DNA of 64,000 nt from Platanthera guangdongensis (taxonomy: Eukaryota; Streptophyta; Magnoliopsida; Asparagales; Orchidaceae): the NCBI GenBank assembly GCA_039583875.1, contig CM077155.1, forward strand, positions 5,878,043 through 5,942,042, in the 5' to 3' direction. This document shows, piece after piece, positions 45,100 to 57,700 of this stretch. Made by a program: the position numbers and the translations under genes. Under the pieces are notes generated by a model. It was not told where the DNA came from. It was given only the letters and a program-made list of their open reading frames with translations, and made no database searches. Position 1 is the stretch's first letter. Every line of letters begins with the position of its first letter.

Positions 45100-48000
45100 T
45101 GTAATATCCCATTTCCAACTAGACCCCTAAGAATGGTTTTGTCATGACTAGGTCATGACAAAACCCTAGGAAGCCCAAGAAGACCAAGTGAGCTTAGACA
45201 TGAAGTTGGAAATCACCATGGTCTGCAAATCATAGAATTCTAAACGATAGTTTTGGATGACCATAGAGCTCCACCATGACTCCATGACCCCACCACAACA
45301 TCCCTAACCCATTAGGGGGTCCATTAGAGCCATAAGGATCCATTGGGGTCAACCCAAAGTGGTCAAATTGACCCAAGTCCACCATAGCCCTAAATTGGGC
45401 AAGGTGCCTTAATTAAGGGCAATTGTCCTCTAATATGCCCAATTGACCATACCTAGACCTTTTCAAGCCATAAGGGAGTTCAATGGGTCACTAAGGACCC
45501 ATTGAGGTCAATTAAAGAGACTAAGTTGACCCAAGTCAACCCTTGCCCAAAAAAGGTCAAAGTGCCCTAACTAAGGGTCAAGTGACCACCAAGGTGCCCA
45601 ACCAACCATACCAAAGCCTTCCTACACCTTAGGGGAGGACAATGGGTCACCAAGGACCCATTGGAGGCAACCCAAATGGTCATGTTGACCAACGTCAACT
45701 CTATTCTACTGTTAAGTCAAATTAGCCCAAATGGGCTAACCCAAGCTCAAACCCATTTCCACCACTTCGGCTAACCTCATTTTTATTATTAATATGAGTT
45801 AGTGGGCTGCCAACAGGCTGGAGGAGACATCACAATTCATCCATGGTGAGTAGGAGAGAGAAAGCTCCATTTTTCCCTTTAATGGAAGAGAGAAAAAGTG
45901 AGAAAAGGAGGCCATTCATGGCCAAGGGAGACCAAGGGCCTCTCCAATTGATTTCAAAGGCTGAATACATTCCCTCTCTTCAGGTTTTAGGAGTTAAATA
46001 GCCATGGCCAGCCACCCAAGGTGGCTGAAATCAATTTTTTCAATAAGGAGGGGAGAGAAAGAGGGGTGAATAATGGTTTGGAAGGCGAAACCCCCACAAT
46101 CCCCTGCCCCACCATTGATGGCTGGATTCAACTCCTCAGGAGTAGGGGGGAGTTTCCAGCATTCTTCAGGTCACCATGGGGCTGAAATCAATGAGAATTC
46201 AGTTTCCCAAAATTCCCCATTAATGGTGGAAATGAGAATTCAAGCTATGACCCTCTCTATCCTCCATTTGGCTCTTTTAAAAGCTTCCATAGGCCAAGAG
46301 CAATCATTTCCACCATCCCACTGAAGGAGTCGAGGTAATTGGCTGTACAGTTGCTGAGCATGAAAGGCTCCACCGCCGGAAATGGCGACGCGGCGGCCGG
46401 CAAGGAAACAACCCCCCACACAGGTCCTCCTCTACTCCTCTCTTCGTGGGCTAGTTCTTTAAATATTTTAGGAGAGAAATCAGGCTCAATTGAGCCCTAT
46501 TGGGAGAGAGAAACTTCAGAATTTCCATGGTTTTTTAACCTTTTGGGTTCGCTGGAAACCACCACTCCGACGGTCGTGTCGCTGCCCTGCGATACCCCCA
46601 ACCTCAACGAAGGTGGTGGCGGTGGTGGCCGGCCAGGGAGGTGGCCGGGTGGCCGGGAAAATGACTTGAAGTAAGTTCCAGGTCTGGCTGATCCCAGCCC
46701 TTGGCTAGAGGAAGAAGATGACCAGGAGCCCCACGATTTTGCTTTAAGATCCGTGCTGGATCAGATTTTAATAATTCATGTTTCTATTAATTTCTGCCTT
46801 ATTTTTGGGCTGTTTTAAATTAAATATGAAAAATAATTAGGTGTTGTTTCAGAAACTGTCTTCAACAGGAACATTGTAGCTCTCTGAGTCTATTATAATT
46901 TAAAATTGATTTGAATCAATTTGGGTAAGTGGTTTGACCACAACACCAATTTTGGTGAGGACTATACCTAGACTAGACCAGAGACTATTTTGCGTGTCCC
47001 CATCAATCCAGCTATCCAAATGACTTGAAATTTTGGCTGGGGGTCATTCTTACCTGTGCCTAGAACATATCCAAAATTAGGAATTGTTGGAAAAAATTTC
47101 CTAACGTTTTGGTAGAAATTTAATAAATAATTTAGGAATTATTTAAAAGGTCTAATTACCTCAAAACCCTCCCAAATTTTGGTGAGTGGTCCTCTCGGTC
47201 TTCCTAAGGCTCTGGTTAAAATTTCATCTCATTTGGAGATGGTTTGAGTTGAAATCATGCAACCCTACCCTTGCCATAATAAGGCTATTTAGGTCAAATA
47301 GTGCACTTTGAGTTTTGAGTGGCCAAATACTCTCAACAGAGGTTGAAATTGGGGTCACTGACTTGGCATGACTTTTATCACCATCCCATGGAAGATGGGA
47401 TAGATGGGACTAGATTTGACTTAGGACCTAAGGCCAAACGCTAAGGAGGGGCTTTTGTGTCTTGTGAAGGGCATGAGGTCAAAAGACCTTATATGGACTT
47501 GAGACATTGTAGAGCGAGAACTAGAGTAGCTAAAACCCCCTGGTAAAATTCTTAAGGGATTTGGGAATGGGTAGGACCCTCTAAACCCTAACCCTAGTTT
47601 AGGGCACACAACTTGTAGAGATAGAATAGGTTACTAAAACTCATTGAACAGTGATGAAAATTGGGTAGAGTAGTCTTAGGGTCAGTAGGAGCCTCTGGAA
47701 ATTATTGTAGGGTGTTTGGAAAATAATAACTTATACTTGTAGTTAAAATTTCCAAGTTGCCCCTAAGGATGATTGTGATAAATCATGGTTAAACTAGCTT
47801 AAAATGTTATGAAACTTGGTCAGTGAGGATGTATGATCATACTATAGCCATGGTAAATTTTGTGTAATTTTTGGATAATATTTTAAGGTACTTCTCTATT
47901 TAATTCCATTTATTATATTTATATTGAATTAATTAATTAGGGGCTTAAATCTTGCTGAAGAGTTGAGAAACTTTGGATTTTATGTTCAATGGTCATATTA

Positions 48001-48776
48001 TGTTTACCATAAATTTGTGGAGCATTTACTTGTCTGGTGTTGGTACATCATGTTCAAACTTGGGGTTTTGGATACAAAATAGGTGGTGGGTCTTCGGTAT
48101 CGGACAGTTGTTCACACCGACATCGATATGATGACTCGGCGGTGTGGGTCACTTAGCCAAAGAAAGTCTGGTGGATATGGCTAGCATTAGTATGCGGATA
48201 CTCTAGGTTGTGTTCTTAGAGGCGTACGGGAGGGCTAGGCCTGATAGTGTGGATACCCACCTAGGAGTGGGGGGGCCCGACCCACTGTCTCTATTTGCCA
48301 CTACGGAGGTTCCTGGGAGTGAAGCTAGCTGCCTAAACAGGGCTCCGGATGGGCGACAGTGACCAGCAGCACAGGGACCAACACTAGCAGAGTACGGTGC
48401 GCATGAAGGTGGGCCAGTCTAGTACCGGAGCACCAACGACCAGCTTCGTGAGTGATAGTATTTTTATAGCTTCCACGAGAGATTGTAGTGAGGATCTGAT
48501 GTACCGGGCTTAAGCTCGTTTATATTTTCATTTTGTTACTTTGTAGTACTTTCTCTTTTCAATTTGTGGACTAGTTGTGATTTCCCTTATTACTTGTGAT
48601 GTTTGTGGGCCGAATTATAGCACTGTTTATGATTGCTGCTCTCTCTCTGTGATGATCAAAAAGGCCGGCAGAATCGACGTTTTATAGTGGCGGCTTTCCT
48701 GAGAGTCGGGGCCACCGCAAAATGGCGGTTCTGGGCATAAGACCCTGAGATTTCTTTAAAAAAAGGGGGTCTTACA
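45100..48776 (+). mobile_element. Solo gypsy LTR (type B, 3,677 bp) in E5 gag
   Basis: TGTAATATCCC to TCTTACA with perfect target duplication CCCGA on both sides (45,095-45,099 and 48,777-48,781). Two internal deletions shorten it: at about 48,070 between two GGTTTTGGAT repeats, and at about 48,338. Confidence 0.94.
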
Positions 48777-50560
48777 CCCGATGTTTCAGACAGCACAAGG
48801 ACAAGCTCATCAGACTACAACAGATTTGATGAAGAGTTTGTTGGCTTCTCGAGGCAGTTTTAGAAATTGATGAAGAAGAAGTAATGTAGGAGCAGACCTT
48901 CCTCCCCATCTCATCACAGGAAGAGACACTTCAAATGAGACAGGTATGACTCAAAACTTAGTAAACCTATTTCCTCTAACTTGTTTGTTATTGTTGCATC
49001 AGTCCAGGGCATCTTATAACTGACTGCCCAGTGAAGAGAAAAGTGGCTGGTGAGAAAAAGGTCTACCAGCACAAGGGCAAGAAGAAAAAGTCCTTCATTG
49101 CTAAAAAGGAGAAGAGTTTGAGTCAGTTTGATTCAGCATCTTCTAAATCTGAAAAAGAACAATCATACATAGGGATGGTTGTTGCTGAAGAAGGAGCTGG
49201 AGAAGATCCCGAAGCTGAAGCAGAAGAATATCCTACTGCCAGGAAAGGGATCAGGGCCCCTCTTTCACATTCAGATAGTGACTCAAAGGTGGATGATGAA
49301 GAATAAGATGCCTTCAGCTGCTTTGGGCTGATCGCAATGTCTGATGAAGAATCTTACCAGGATCAGCCTAGTCCAGTAAAGATACACTCTCTATCCAGCT
49401 CATCTTCTTAATCAGATTATGAGACTAGTCAAAATTCTAAGGCATCATCATCCAGTGGTGATGAAGGGTCAGAATCTGAGGAAGATGTCAATAAATTGAT
49501 TGACGGGTATGGTGAACTTATGTATGCCTTTAAGAAAAGTGAGAAGTTAACTAAGAAGCAGGCTGAGAAGATAACCTCCCCTCAACTAGCTGCTTTACAG
49601 CAGGCTAAAATAACATCATTGTTGGATCAGAAGGCTCGGGAATTCAGCCAACTCAAGAACATTACTCTCATCCAGATTGGCACCATCAAGTACAAGGATA
49701 GTCTCATTAGAGATTTTGAAGAGAAGCTCCAAAGGGAGAAGAGAATTGTGGCTAGTTATTCTAAGCCTAGTACAGTGTTTCCCTTGATAGACTTCTTCTG
49801 CTCTCAGAAGGGTAAGAAAGTGTTGGGGTTTAAGGGAAACACTGGAGTTGCCCCTTCCAAAGGGAAAGGGGATGCTCCATTCCATCCTCTGGCTTCTAAG
49901 CCTCCCATCCATTTTAAAAAGGTGATGTTGCCTTCAAACAGGTATGACCAAAAAGCATTTATGGTCACTGAATGAAATATAGATACACTAGTGTGAACAA
50001 AGATGTTCACAGCTATGGTGGAAGGTATAGTAGGGGAATGAGTGCCTTTAAGGATCCTCATGAGGAAATTCAAATGGTCAATCCTGGACCATTTGTTTTT
50101 TGTACCCTAGCCCCCACTCTCAAGAATAAGGCAATAGCCTTCACTCAAGCCCATCCAGCAAAGGTTCAGACCAAGGGTAAGTCTGTTAGTAGGCCAAATC
50201 TAGCTATCTCTAATGATATAAACAACATGTCATATGCAAAGAAGACTACTTCAAATGGCAGTCAGAGCCAACTAAGAAAGATTGTTGCAAGGCTCACCTT
50301 CAGTCAGATTCTTGCTGAAAGGAACTTGAAGAATGCTGTTTCACCTCTTCCTTCTGTTCCGTCAGTAGTTAACCATATTGCAGGACCTACTCAGAAAAGA
50401 ATATACAACATTCATGAGTGTTGGTACTGTGGGAAAGTGGGGGCATTTTATCTTAGATTGTTGGTACAATCAGACTATATCGAGAGCTAGTGTTAGTCCT
50501 CTTGTCAAAAAATCTATAGGAAGAGATATTTATCTTCAGGCTAATTAGAACCTAGGACCC
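48777..50560 (+). pseudogene. gag: E5 gag, C-terminal two thirds
   Basis: Continues from C2. It has a Ser/Asp-rich stretch, an intact CX2CX4HX4C knuckle at about 48,985-49,030 (CYCCISPGHLITDC), a Lys-rich segment, an acidic region (49,031-49,306), a coiled-coil-like region (49,496-49,790) and a second knuckle (CWYCGKVG…) disrupted by an indel at about 50,440. Several frameshifts and stops. Same organisation as E1 gag but clearly diverged. Confidence 0.82.
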
Positions 50561-50631
50561 AATAATTATTGGGGTCCTAAGGTAAAATAAATCATTTGTT
50601 GTAGGTTAGTCCAAGTGTCCATATCCCTATA

Positions 50632-53600
50632 TGGTACTTGGACAGTGGTTGTTCCAAACACATGATTGGAACAAGGAGCAATTTAAAGGAGTACACTCCA
50701 GTGAAGTATGGACCCAAAGTTATCTTTGGTGGTTCAGATAGAGGAGTGCTAAGAGACTATGGTAAGATTGCCAATGGCATAGTCGCAATATCAAAAGTGA
50801 CTTATTTTGAGGGGTTGCAACACAACCTCATAAGCATAAGCCAATAATGTGATCTTGGCTATGCCATTTCTTCCACAAGTATGAGTGTCAGATTAAGAGG
50901 TCAAGTGACCAAGAGGTCATCTTGACAGACACTAGGAGTGGAAATATTTATTGCTTAGATTTCCTTTATCTTAATAAAGACTCTCCTATTTATCTAGCTG
51001 CAATTGAGAAAGCCTCATATTGTGTATAATGACACAAGAGACTAACACATTTGAATTATAAGAGTATTGGCAAGCTCTTTAGTGAAGAGCTAGTTAGGAA
51101 TGATCCCAAAATAAAATGGAACAAGGAAGGCATTTGTTCAGCTTGCCAGAAGGGCAAGCAAATCAAAGCCCCCGTCAAGGGCATTGGGACCAAAGATTAT
51201 GTGAGGTGCTCGTACCTATTGCATATGGACTTGTTTGGTCATATGCCAGTTCATAGTCTAGGTAGGAAAGTTTACACCATTGTGGTGGTTGATGACTATT
51301 CTAGGTTGGCTTGGGTTTTCTTTCTGAAGAAAAGTTTGGAACCCATGATATCTTCAAGACATTTATCAAGCAAATTCAGAATGAGCTAGACAGTACTGTG
51401 ATCAAAATTAGAAGTGACCATGAGACTGAATTCCAATCTGATAGCATAATAAGGTTCTGTGAAGGGCAAGGGATTCATCAAGAATTTTCTTCTCCAAGAA
51501 TACCACAGCAAAATATGATTGTTGAGAGGAAAAATAGAACAATCATAAAGACTGGTATGACCTTAATAAGTGACACAACTCTCCTAGAATATTTCTATGC
51601 TGAGGCAGTAAATAATGCATGTCATGTCCTTAATAGAGTCTCTATCACCAAGAGGCACAAGAAGACTCCCTATGAGATCTTGAAGGGAAGAAAACCAAAG
51701 CTGGGCTACTTAGGATTTTTGGTAGCAAGTGTAATGTGCTTCATATTGGTAAGTCAAATGCGACTAAGTTTGTTGTCAAGTCCTATGACGATATTTTTGT
51801 TGGTTACAACAATCATAGTAAGGCCTATATGATCTACAACTTTTTAAGTGTCAAGTTTTACAAGAGTCTATACATATAGTCTTTGATGAGTCTACCATGA
51901 TTAACAGTGAGCTGTCAAGCTCCTCTTCTAGTACTGCAGGTACATAGCTAATGATGGACAATCTAACCATCAAAGATGTTGCTCCACTAGTCCAAGATGG
52001 AGTGGATATTCTAGGAGAAACATAAGACACACTTGATGTAGATGAAGATCAGCAGGATGCAGCCACTAAAGCTAATGCTGAAAGAATATTACCTTTAGCT
52101 GTCAAGCATCTGGGAGATCATCCAAGACACCAGATTGTTGGTGATGCAAACCAAAGAGTGGTGACAAGAAGAAAGAGCCTTAATACAATAATGTATGCAA
52201 GTTTCCTATCACAGTTTGAGCCCAAGAGATTTGAAGAGGCCAACATAGATTAGTTTTGGATTGTAGCAATGCAAGAGGAATTAGACCAATTTAAGAGATG
52301 TAAGGTTTGGAAGCTGGTTCCCAAATTATAAGGACATAATATCATTGGAGTCATGTGGCTTTACAGGAATAAACTTGATGAAAATGGCATTATAATCAAG
52401 AACAATCCTAGGCTAGTAGCTAAGGGTTACAGACAAGAAGAAGGTATTGACTATGATCAAACCTTTGCCCTTATAGCAAGATTGGAAGACATCATACTAT
52501 TCCTTGCATATGCTGCATTCAAAGGATTTAAAGTCTACCAGATGGATGAGAAGTCAGCCTTCCTGAATGGTGACTTAAAGGAAGAATTCTATGTTGAACA
52601 GCCTACAGGTTTTGCTGTTCCTAACTAACCTAATTCTGTTTATAGACTTAAGAAAGCTCTATATAGGCTGAAGCAAGCCCCTAGAGCATGGTATGAGACA
52701 TTGTCTAGCTTCCTCAATGAGAACAAACTCTGAAGGGGGAAGATAGACAAGACCATATTCCTAAGGTAGTCTAAGGGTAAGAACATTCTAGTCCAGATTT
52801 ATTTAGATGACATAATCTTTGGATCTACTGATGAAAACCTTTGCAGGAAGTTTGTTAAACTTATGCAAGAGAAGTTTGAGATGAGCAGTATGGGTGAACT
52901 TAAGTTCTTCTTGGGCCTCTTAGTAAGACAGATTGAAGATGGATTATCCATATTCTAATCTAAGTTCACCAGGAAGTTGATCAAAAAGTTTGGTATGGAG
53001 AATGCCTCCACCATTAAAACTCTCATGCGGTCAAGTACGCCTATAGACAAAGATGAGGCAGGGAAACCTGTTGATGAAACTTTGTATAGAGGGATAATTG
53101 GATCCCTTCTATATCTAACTATAAGAAGGTCAGACATCATATCTGTTACATGTGTTTGTGTTATGTATCAAGCAATCCCCAAAGAATCTCACTACTCTGC
53201 TGCAAAGAGGATTTTGAGGTATTTTAAGGGCACACCAGATCTTGGCCTCTGGTACCCTAGAAATAGGGATTTTGAACTAAGAGTATATTTAGATGTAGAT
53301 TTTTCAGGATGCAGAGAGGACATGAATAGCACTTCAGGCACCTGTCAATTATTGGGAGTAATACTAGTGTCTTAGAGTAGTAATAAGCAGATCGGTGTTG
53401 CAATCTCAATAGTTGAGTTAGAGTACATCACAACACGTAGCTGCTGTGCACAGTTATTGTGGATCCAACATCAACTTCAAGACTATAACCTCAAGATAAG
53501 TAGAACTGATTTGTACTGTGATTCTACTAGTGCAATCTCAATTGTTAGTAATCCTGTATATCATAATAGGACTAAGCACATTAAGATTAGGTATCATTTC

Positions 53601-53742
53601 ATTAGGGAGCATGTGGAATGTGAAGATAATAGTCTTGAGTTTGTCCCTATAGACAGGCAAGTGGCTGACATCTTCACTAAGCCACTAGATGAAGCAAAGT
53701 TCAATACCTTCAATCTTGAGTTGGGTATGTTCAACTTGGTAT
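50632..53742 (+). pseudogene. pol: E5 pol: protease, integrase, reverse transcriptase, RNase H
   Basis: WYLDSGCSKHMIGTR protease (50,632-50,680). GAG-pre-integrase and CSACQKGKQ (about 51,137-51,165). Integrase LLHMDLFG (51,218), IRSDHETEFQ (about 51,408) and VERKNRT (about 51,520). [14 protein letters not shown] (52,540-52,575) and LDDIIFGST (about 52,803-52,830, first residue Tyr-Leu instead of Tyr-Val). RNase H to the conserved end FNTFNLELGM (53,700-53,730). At least six stops or shifts. No ORF3 follows. Confidence 0.9.
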
Positions 53743-54292
53743 AGCTTCAGTTGTTCCTTATGTTTTTTTTGTTGGAGGTTGTACTAATTCTTGCAGGTGA
53801 AAAATACCTTCAGTGGTATGAAGATTTTCAAGTGGTTCAAGTGCTATCTAGACTGAAATAGACTAAAGTATATACCAGGAAGGATGATAGAACATGCTCC
53901 AGTTGAGGGGGAGCAAGTCCAGCTTCCTGTAGAGAAGGAGCATGCAGCTGCAACAGTTAATTATCTGAAATCAAAAAGGGGGAGAAGATAATCAGTGAAA
54001 GATGATCAGGAATATAGAGAAGGCCAGCTCCTCCCTGACTATTTTATAGAAGTCAAAAGGGGGGAGAAGGAAATGATCAATGAAATGATCAAATCAAGGC
54101 CTTGCAGCAAAACAGGGGGAGCAATAAGTGATGATGATCACCCTGCAAGCAAAGGAAAATGTGGTAACTTATAACTTGTTACACTTTTTAGAATGTTTCC
54201 ACATTTGTTGTTCTATCTGCTGCATATGTTGATGTATATCATTGACTAAGAATTTTAATTAAGAGTTCTGACTTCTTCAAATAGGGGGAGAC
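53743..54292 (+). other. E5 3' untranslated region with repeated polypurine tracts
   Basis: About 550 bp without coding potential. GGGGGAG-type purine runs occur at about 53,905, 53,970, 54,057, 54,114 and 54,284; only the last abuts the LTR and is the expected plus-strand primer. Confidence 0.75.
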
Positions 54293-54484
54293 TGTTGGGT
54301 CCATTTCTCACAATGTCCCAGATTTGTAGAAGTCAAACAAGTCAATAGTATACACATAGTTGTAATTGATGTATGTTCAAGTTCATGCATGCAGGTTGGT
54401 CCTTGTCACATTATTTAGACAGGTTGTTTAAGTGATTATGATAGGTTGTCACAAGGTAGAGAGGTGGAGAGACATAAATCTATC

Positions 54485-54910
54485 TAAGTTCATAGACATT
54501 GAGTGAAGCCAGTACACTCAACGCCAGATGCTAATAATGAATACTGGAAAGGCTGAAAATCGCCTAAGTCCACAGGAGTTGAGTGAAGCCAGGTCACTCA
54601 ATGCTAGATGCCAAAAAGAGCTGAGTAAGGTATGGAAAGTCAAAGCCCAACAGTTTGCAATATAAAAATGCGGCTAAGTCCATAGGCATTGCGTGAAGGT
54701 AGTTTACTCAACTCCATATAACAAGAGGCGTTGAACATAGCGGAGTCTGTCAAAGCTTCATTATTGGCAAGACAGAAAATCGACTATGTCTAGAAGCATC
54801 GAGTGAATATAGCTTACTCAACGCCATAAAATAAAGCATCGTGTGATGTCAAAGCATAAGGAATGATTTACAAAAAAATCTGTCTTAGTCCAGATACGTT
54901 AAGTGAGGAC
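54485..54910. repeat. E5 LTR inverted-repeat array 1 (TTGAGTGAA-N5-TTCACTCAA)
   Basis: Four to five units of about 60-110 bp, each with a near-perfect 9-bp inverted repeat around five bases followed by ACGCC. They are joined by AAATCG(C/A)CTAAGTCCA-like sequence. Confidence 0.8.
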
Positions 54911-55159
54911 AGTGTTGGTATTACCATGGTGATCTGAAAGTGATCAAACATGTAACGTCACTGCTAACGCAATATGAGCTTATGGGGTCGCACATAAGAG
55001 CTCTCGAGAAGTTGGAAAGGTTTGTGTTGGCCTTGCTCATATGTGACATGAGTGAAGGACCAAGCCTATGATATTTTGGATATGAAGGTATTTAATTCCG
55101 GGACCTATATTGTGAATATAGGACATCAGGTAAGTGGTCGAAATTATCTAAGGGAATTT

Positions 55160-55452
55160 CATCGAGTATAGCAAAGAGGTTTCGATGAATGGCTTGAATT
55201 TGTCGAATATCGTCTTGACATCTCAATGTTTCTGTCTCAGATTCGTTGAGTATCGTCATGACAATTTCGACGAATTAGACTCATTCGTTGAGTATCGCGA
55301 TTCATCGAGTATCGTGATTCGTCGAGTATCGCGATTCGTCGAATATCCTCTTGATATGTGGACGATTTTCCCTATCTAAATTTGTTGAGTACACTCGTGT
55401 TATTTTGACGAATATCTTCTGATTCGTCAAATATCAACGTGATACTCAACGA
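55160..55452. repeat. E5 LTR array (ATTCGTCGAGTATCG)
   Basis: About a dozen copies of CGTCGAATATC / CGTCGAGTATCG and variants in both orientations, the densest at 55,250-55,345. It ends about 80 bp before the TATA box. Confidence 0.85.
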
Positions 55453-55528
55453 ATTTTGTTTTATCCAGATTATTTCATTTAAGTCCGGTTCGGCCGATCT
55501 GCGGTTTATGGCTTGGTTCGACAGACTG

Positions 55529-55538
55529 TATAAATAGG
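55529..55538 (+). promoter_or_regulatory. E5 LTR TATA box
   Basis: TATAAATAGG, identical to the E2 internal TATA and downstream of a dyad array in the same manner. Confidence 0.75.
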
Positions 55539-56049
55539 ATTTCTACAGTAAACCGATGGAGTAATTATTCATTCTCTTGACCTAGTCACGCGAGACGATC
55601 TCCTCTCGACGGAACTATTCCGCTAAGTCGCGATCACCATTTCTCGTTGTTGTCGACCGCTCGACCTGCTACCATCGCTAGAAAGGGTTTCCTATGTGTC
55701 AGACTCATCCCCACCACCTCTCCTTGAATAGATCTAGTAGTCCGTAGAGACGTTGAGGGAAAACCGAATTCCGACCTAGATCTTGTGCGACAAGAGTCTA
55801 AGGTTCTTCGTGCTCTTGTGGATATCTGTAGAGGCGTGGACATTATTCTGCGCTCAGAACTCCAGCTGTTGCCATTCGTTGGAATCATTCGGAGCACCTT
55901 GGTTGAGTATAGACTAAATCCCTCAAAGGTAAATTTCATTTTACCGCATTTACTTCTTGATCAATGTTCATCGCTAGATCCGAACTTTCTTTTGGGTTTT
56001 CCTGTTTCTTTTCCTCTATACACAAGTGTTGTGATGTATAGAAAAACCC

Positions 56050-56520
56050 AATAGATAGCTCACTCAATGCAAGTTCATCAACAAGTTGCGGCTAAGTATA
56101 AAAGCGCCGAGTGATGAAGGTTCACTCAATGCATTGATAAAAAAAAGTTGTGGCTTAGTACAGAAGCATTGAGTGAAGCCAGTTCACTCAACGCCTTAGC
56201 AAGGTGGCAGACTTCAGAGAAGCGGATAATTCTAGGGGCATTGAGTGATGAAGGCTCACTCAACGCACTCAACGCACTCAACGCATGATAGTACAGAAGA
56301 ATTTGGCCAAGTCCAAAAGTGTTGATTGGTGAAGGTTCACTCAACGGCTGATAGTAACAGAGAATTTGGTTGTCCATATTCGTTGAGTGAAGCTAGTTCA
56401 CATAACGTACTCAATGCCTGATGGTATAGAGGAATTAGCTAAGTCCAGATTCGTTGGGTGAAGCCAATTCACTCAACGTATGGAATGAAAATGAGAATTT
56501 GTCTAAGTCCACAGATGCTG
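56050..56520. repeat. E5 LTR inverted-repeat array 2
   Basis: Six to seven more TTGAGTGAA-N5-TTCACTCAA units downstream of the TATA, hence in transcribed sequence. One unit has a triplicated CACTCAACG (about 56,262-56,286). Confidence 0.8.
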
Positions 56521-57119
56521 ACGTCAGCAAAAGTCAACAAAGTTCAAATTAGTTGCGGGAAAGCTATAGTAGGCAACAAACAACACCACAGGTCTACAAT
56601 ATGACTTTTGTAGATAAAGATAGAGTTGAAGCCAACAACTACAGGTGGGGCCCACAGCTCAAATAGTCGTTGAACGGCGAAAGATAAAATGGAAAAGATC
56701 CAAAGATGGAACTTAACTTTTAGGATTTACTCATTTCTAAAATTAGCGGCCGGACTTCGTCTTTCTCCTCACTATTATTATCGGGCTTGAAGCAGGAAGA
56801 TAAACAAGCTGAAGTAAAAGTTCCAGTGTGTCAGCTGTAGCAATCTTCACCAACTACAATAAGATCAGAAAATCTTTCTGAGAAAGAATGCAATGCAGTG
56901 CTTTCGAATTTTTACAGTCAACGTTAGCTAATTGAAGGTCAAATCAACACCAAGTTTGGTGACCTTGTTTCTAAGACACTTCCAGCACAAGCATCGGCTT
57001 ATTGAAGATCATTATCCTTGCTGCCGAGAAGAAGTTAGGGCTGAGAAAACTCAGCTCAAGAAGCAGTTGACATAGTGAAATTTCTCTGGTGTCAAAACAA
57101 CACCAACAAAACCCCTTTC

Positions 57120-57700
57120 ATTTTTGTAGGATCCTTTTGAATCTGAGTTATAGGCCTGATTTATAAAGGTCGAGGTAGGATCCAAGTTTGGATCTAATTT
57201 GTAGGGCAGTTTTGCCTGAGGTAGGATCCATGTGTGGATCTGAGTTGTAGGATAGTTTTGCCTGAGGTAGGATCCTAGTGTGGATCTAAGTTGTAGGGCA
57301 TTTTTGCATGAGGTATGATCCAAGTGTTGATCTAAGTTATAGGGCAGTTTTTCCTGAGGTAGGATCCAAGTATGGATCTGATTTGTACGACAGTTTTGCC
57401 TGAGGTAGGATCTGATCTTGGATCTGAGTAGTAGGGCTTTTGAGCCTGAGCTATAGGAGATTCATTCACTCTGAGGGTAGGACCTTTGGGTTTGAGGTAG
57501 GATACAGGTTTGGATATGATGTAGGGCATTTGTGCCCGAGCTGTAGGAGAGTCATCCTCTCAGAGTAGTAGGGTTATCCTCCTAGCCTGAGGTAGGTGAT
57601 CTTTGGATCACTGAGTTATAGGAGCAAGCTTGCTCTGAGGTAGGGATTTGAGCCTGAGTTATAGGTCTTGGAGGAGACCGAGATATCCTGCGGGATCTGT
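57120..57700 (+). repeat. E5 LTR minisatellite (GAGGTAGGATCC units)
   Basis: Roughly 60-bp units such as GCCTGAGGTAGGATCCAAGT followed by TGGATCTGA-TTGTAGGGCAG, repeated about six times and then shorter irregular versions. It sits where E1 and E2 carry their CTGAGTGTAGG minisatellite. Confidence 0.85.

Larger units (their letters stand above)
39093..46259. repeat. Tandem duplication, copy 2
   Basis: Restarts at the pol sequence CGGTCGATGC (39,093, matching 30,261) and runs through chromodomain remnant, type A LTR, copia fragment C2 and 1.16 kb of type B LTR. After 46,259 the type B LTR continues into unique sequence. It lacks a 30-bp segment of pol near 39,170 and has no E7 insertion. Confidence 0.85.
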
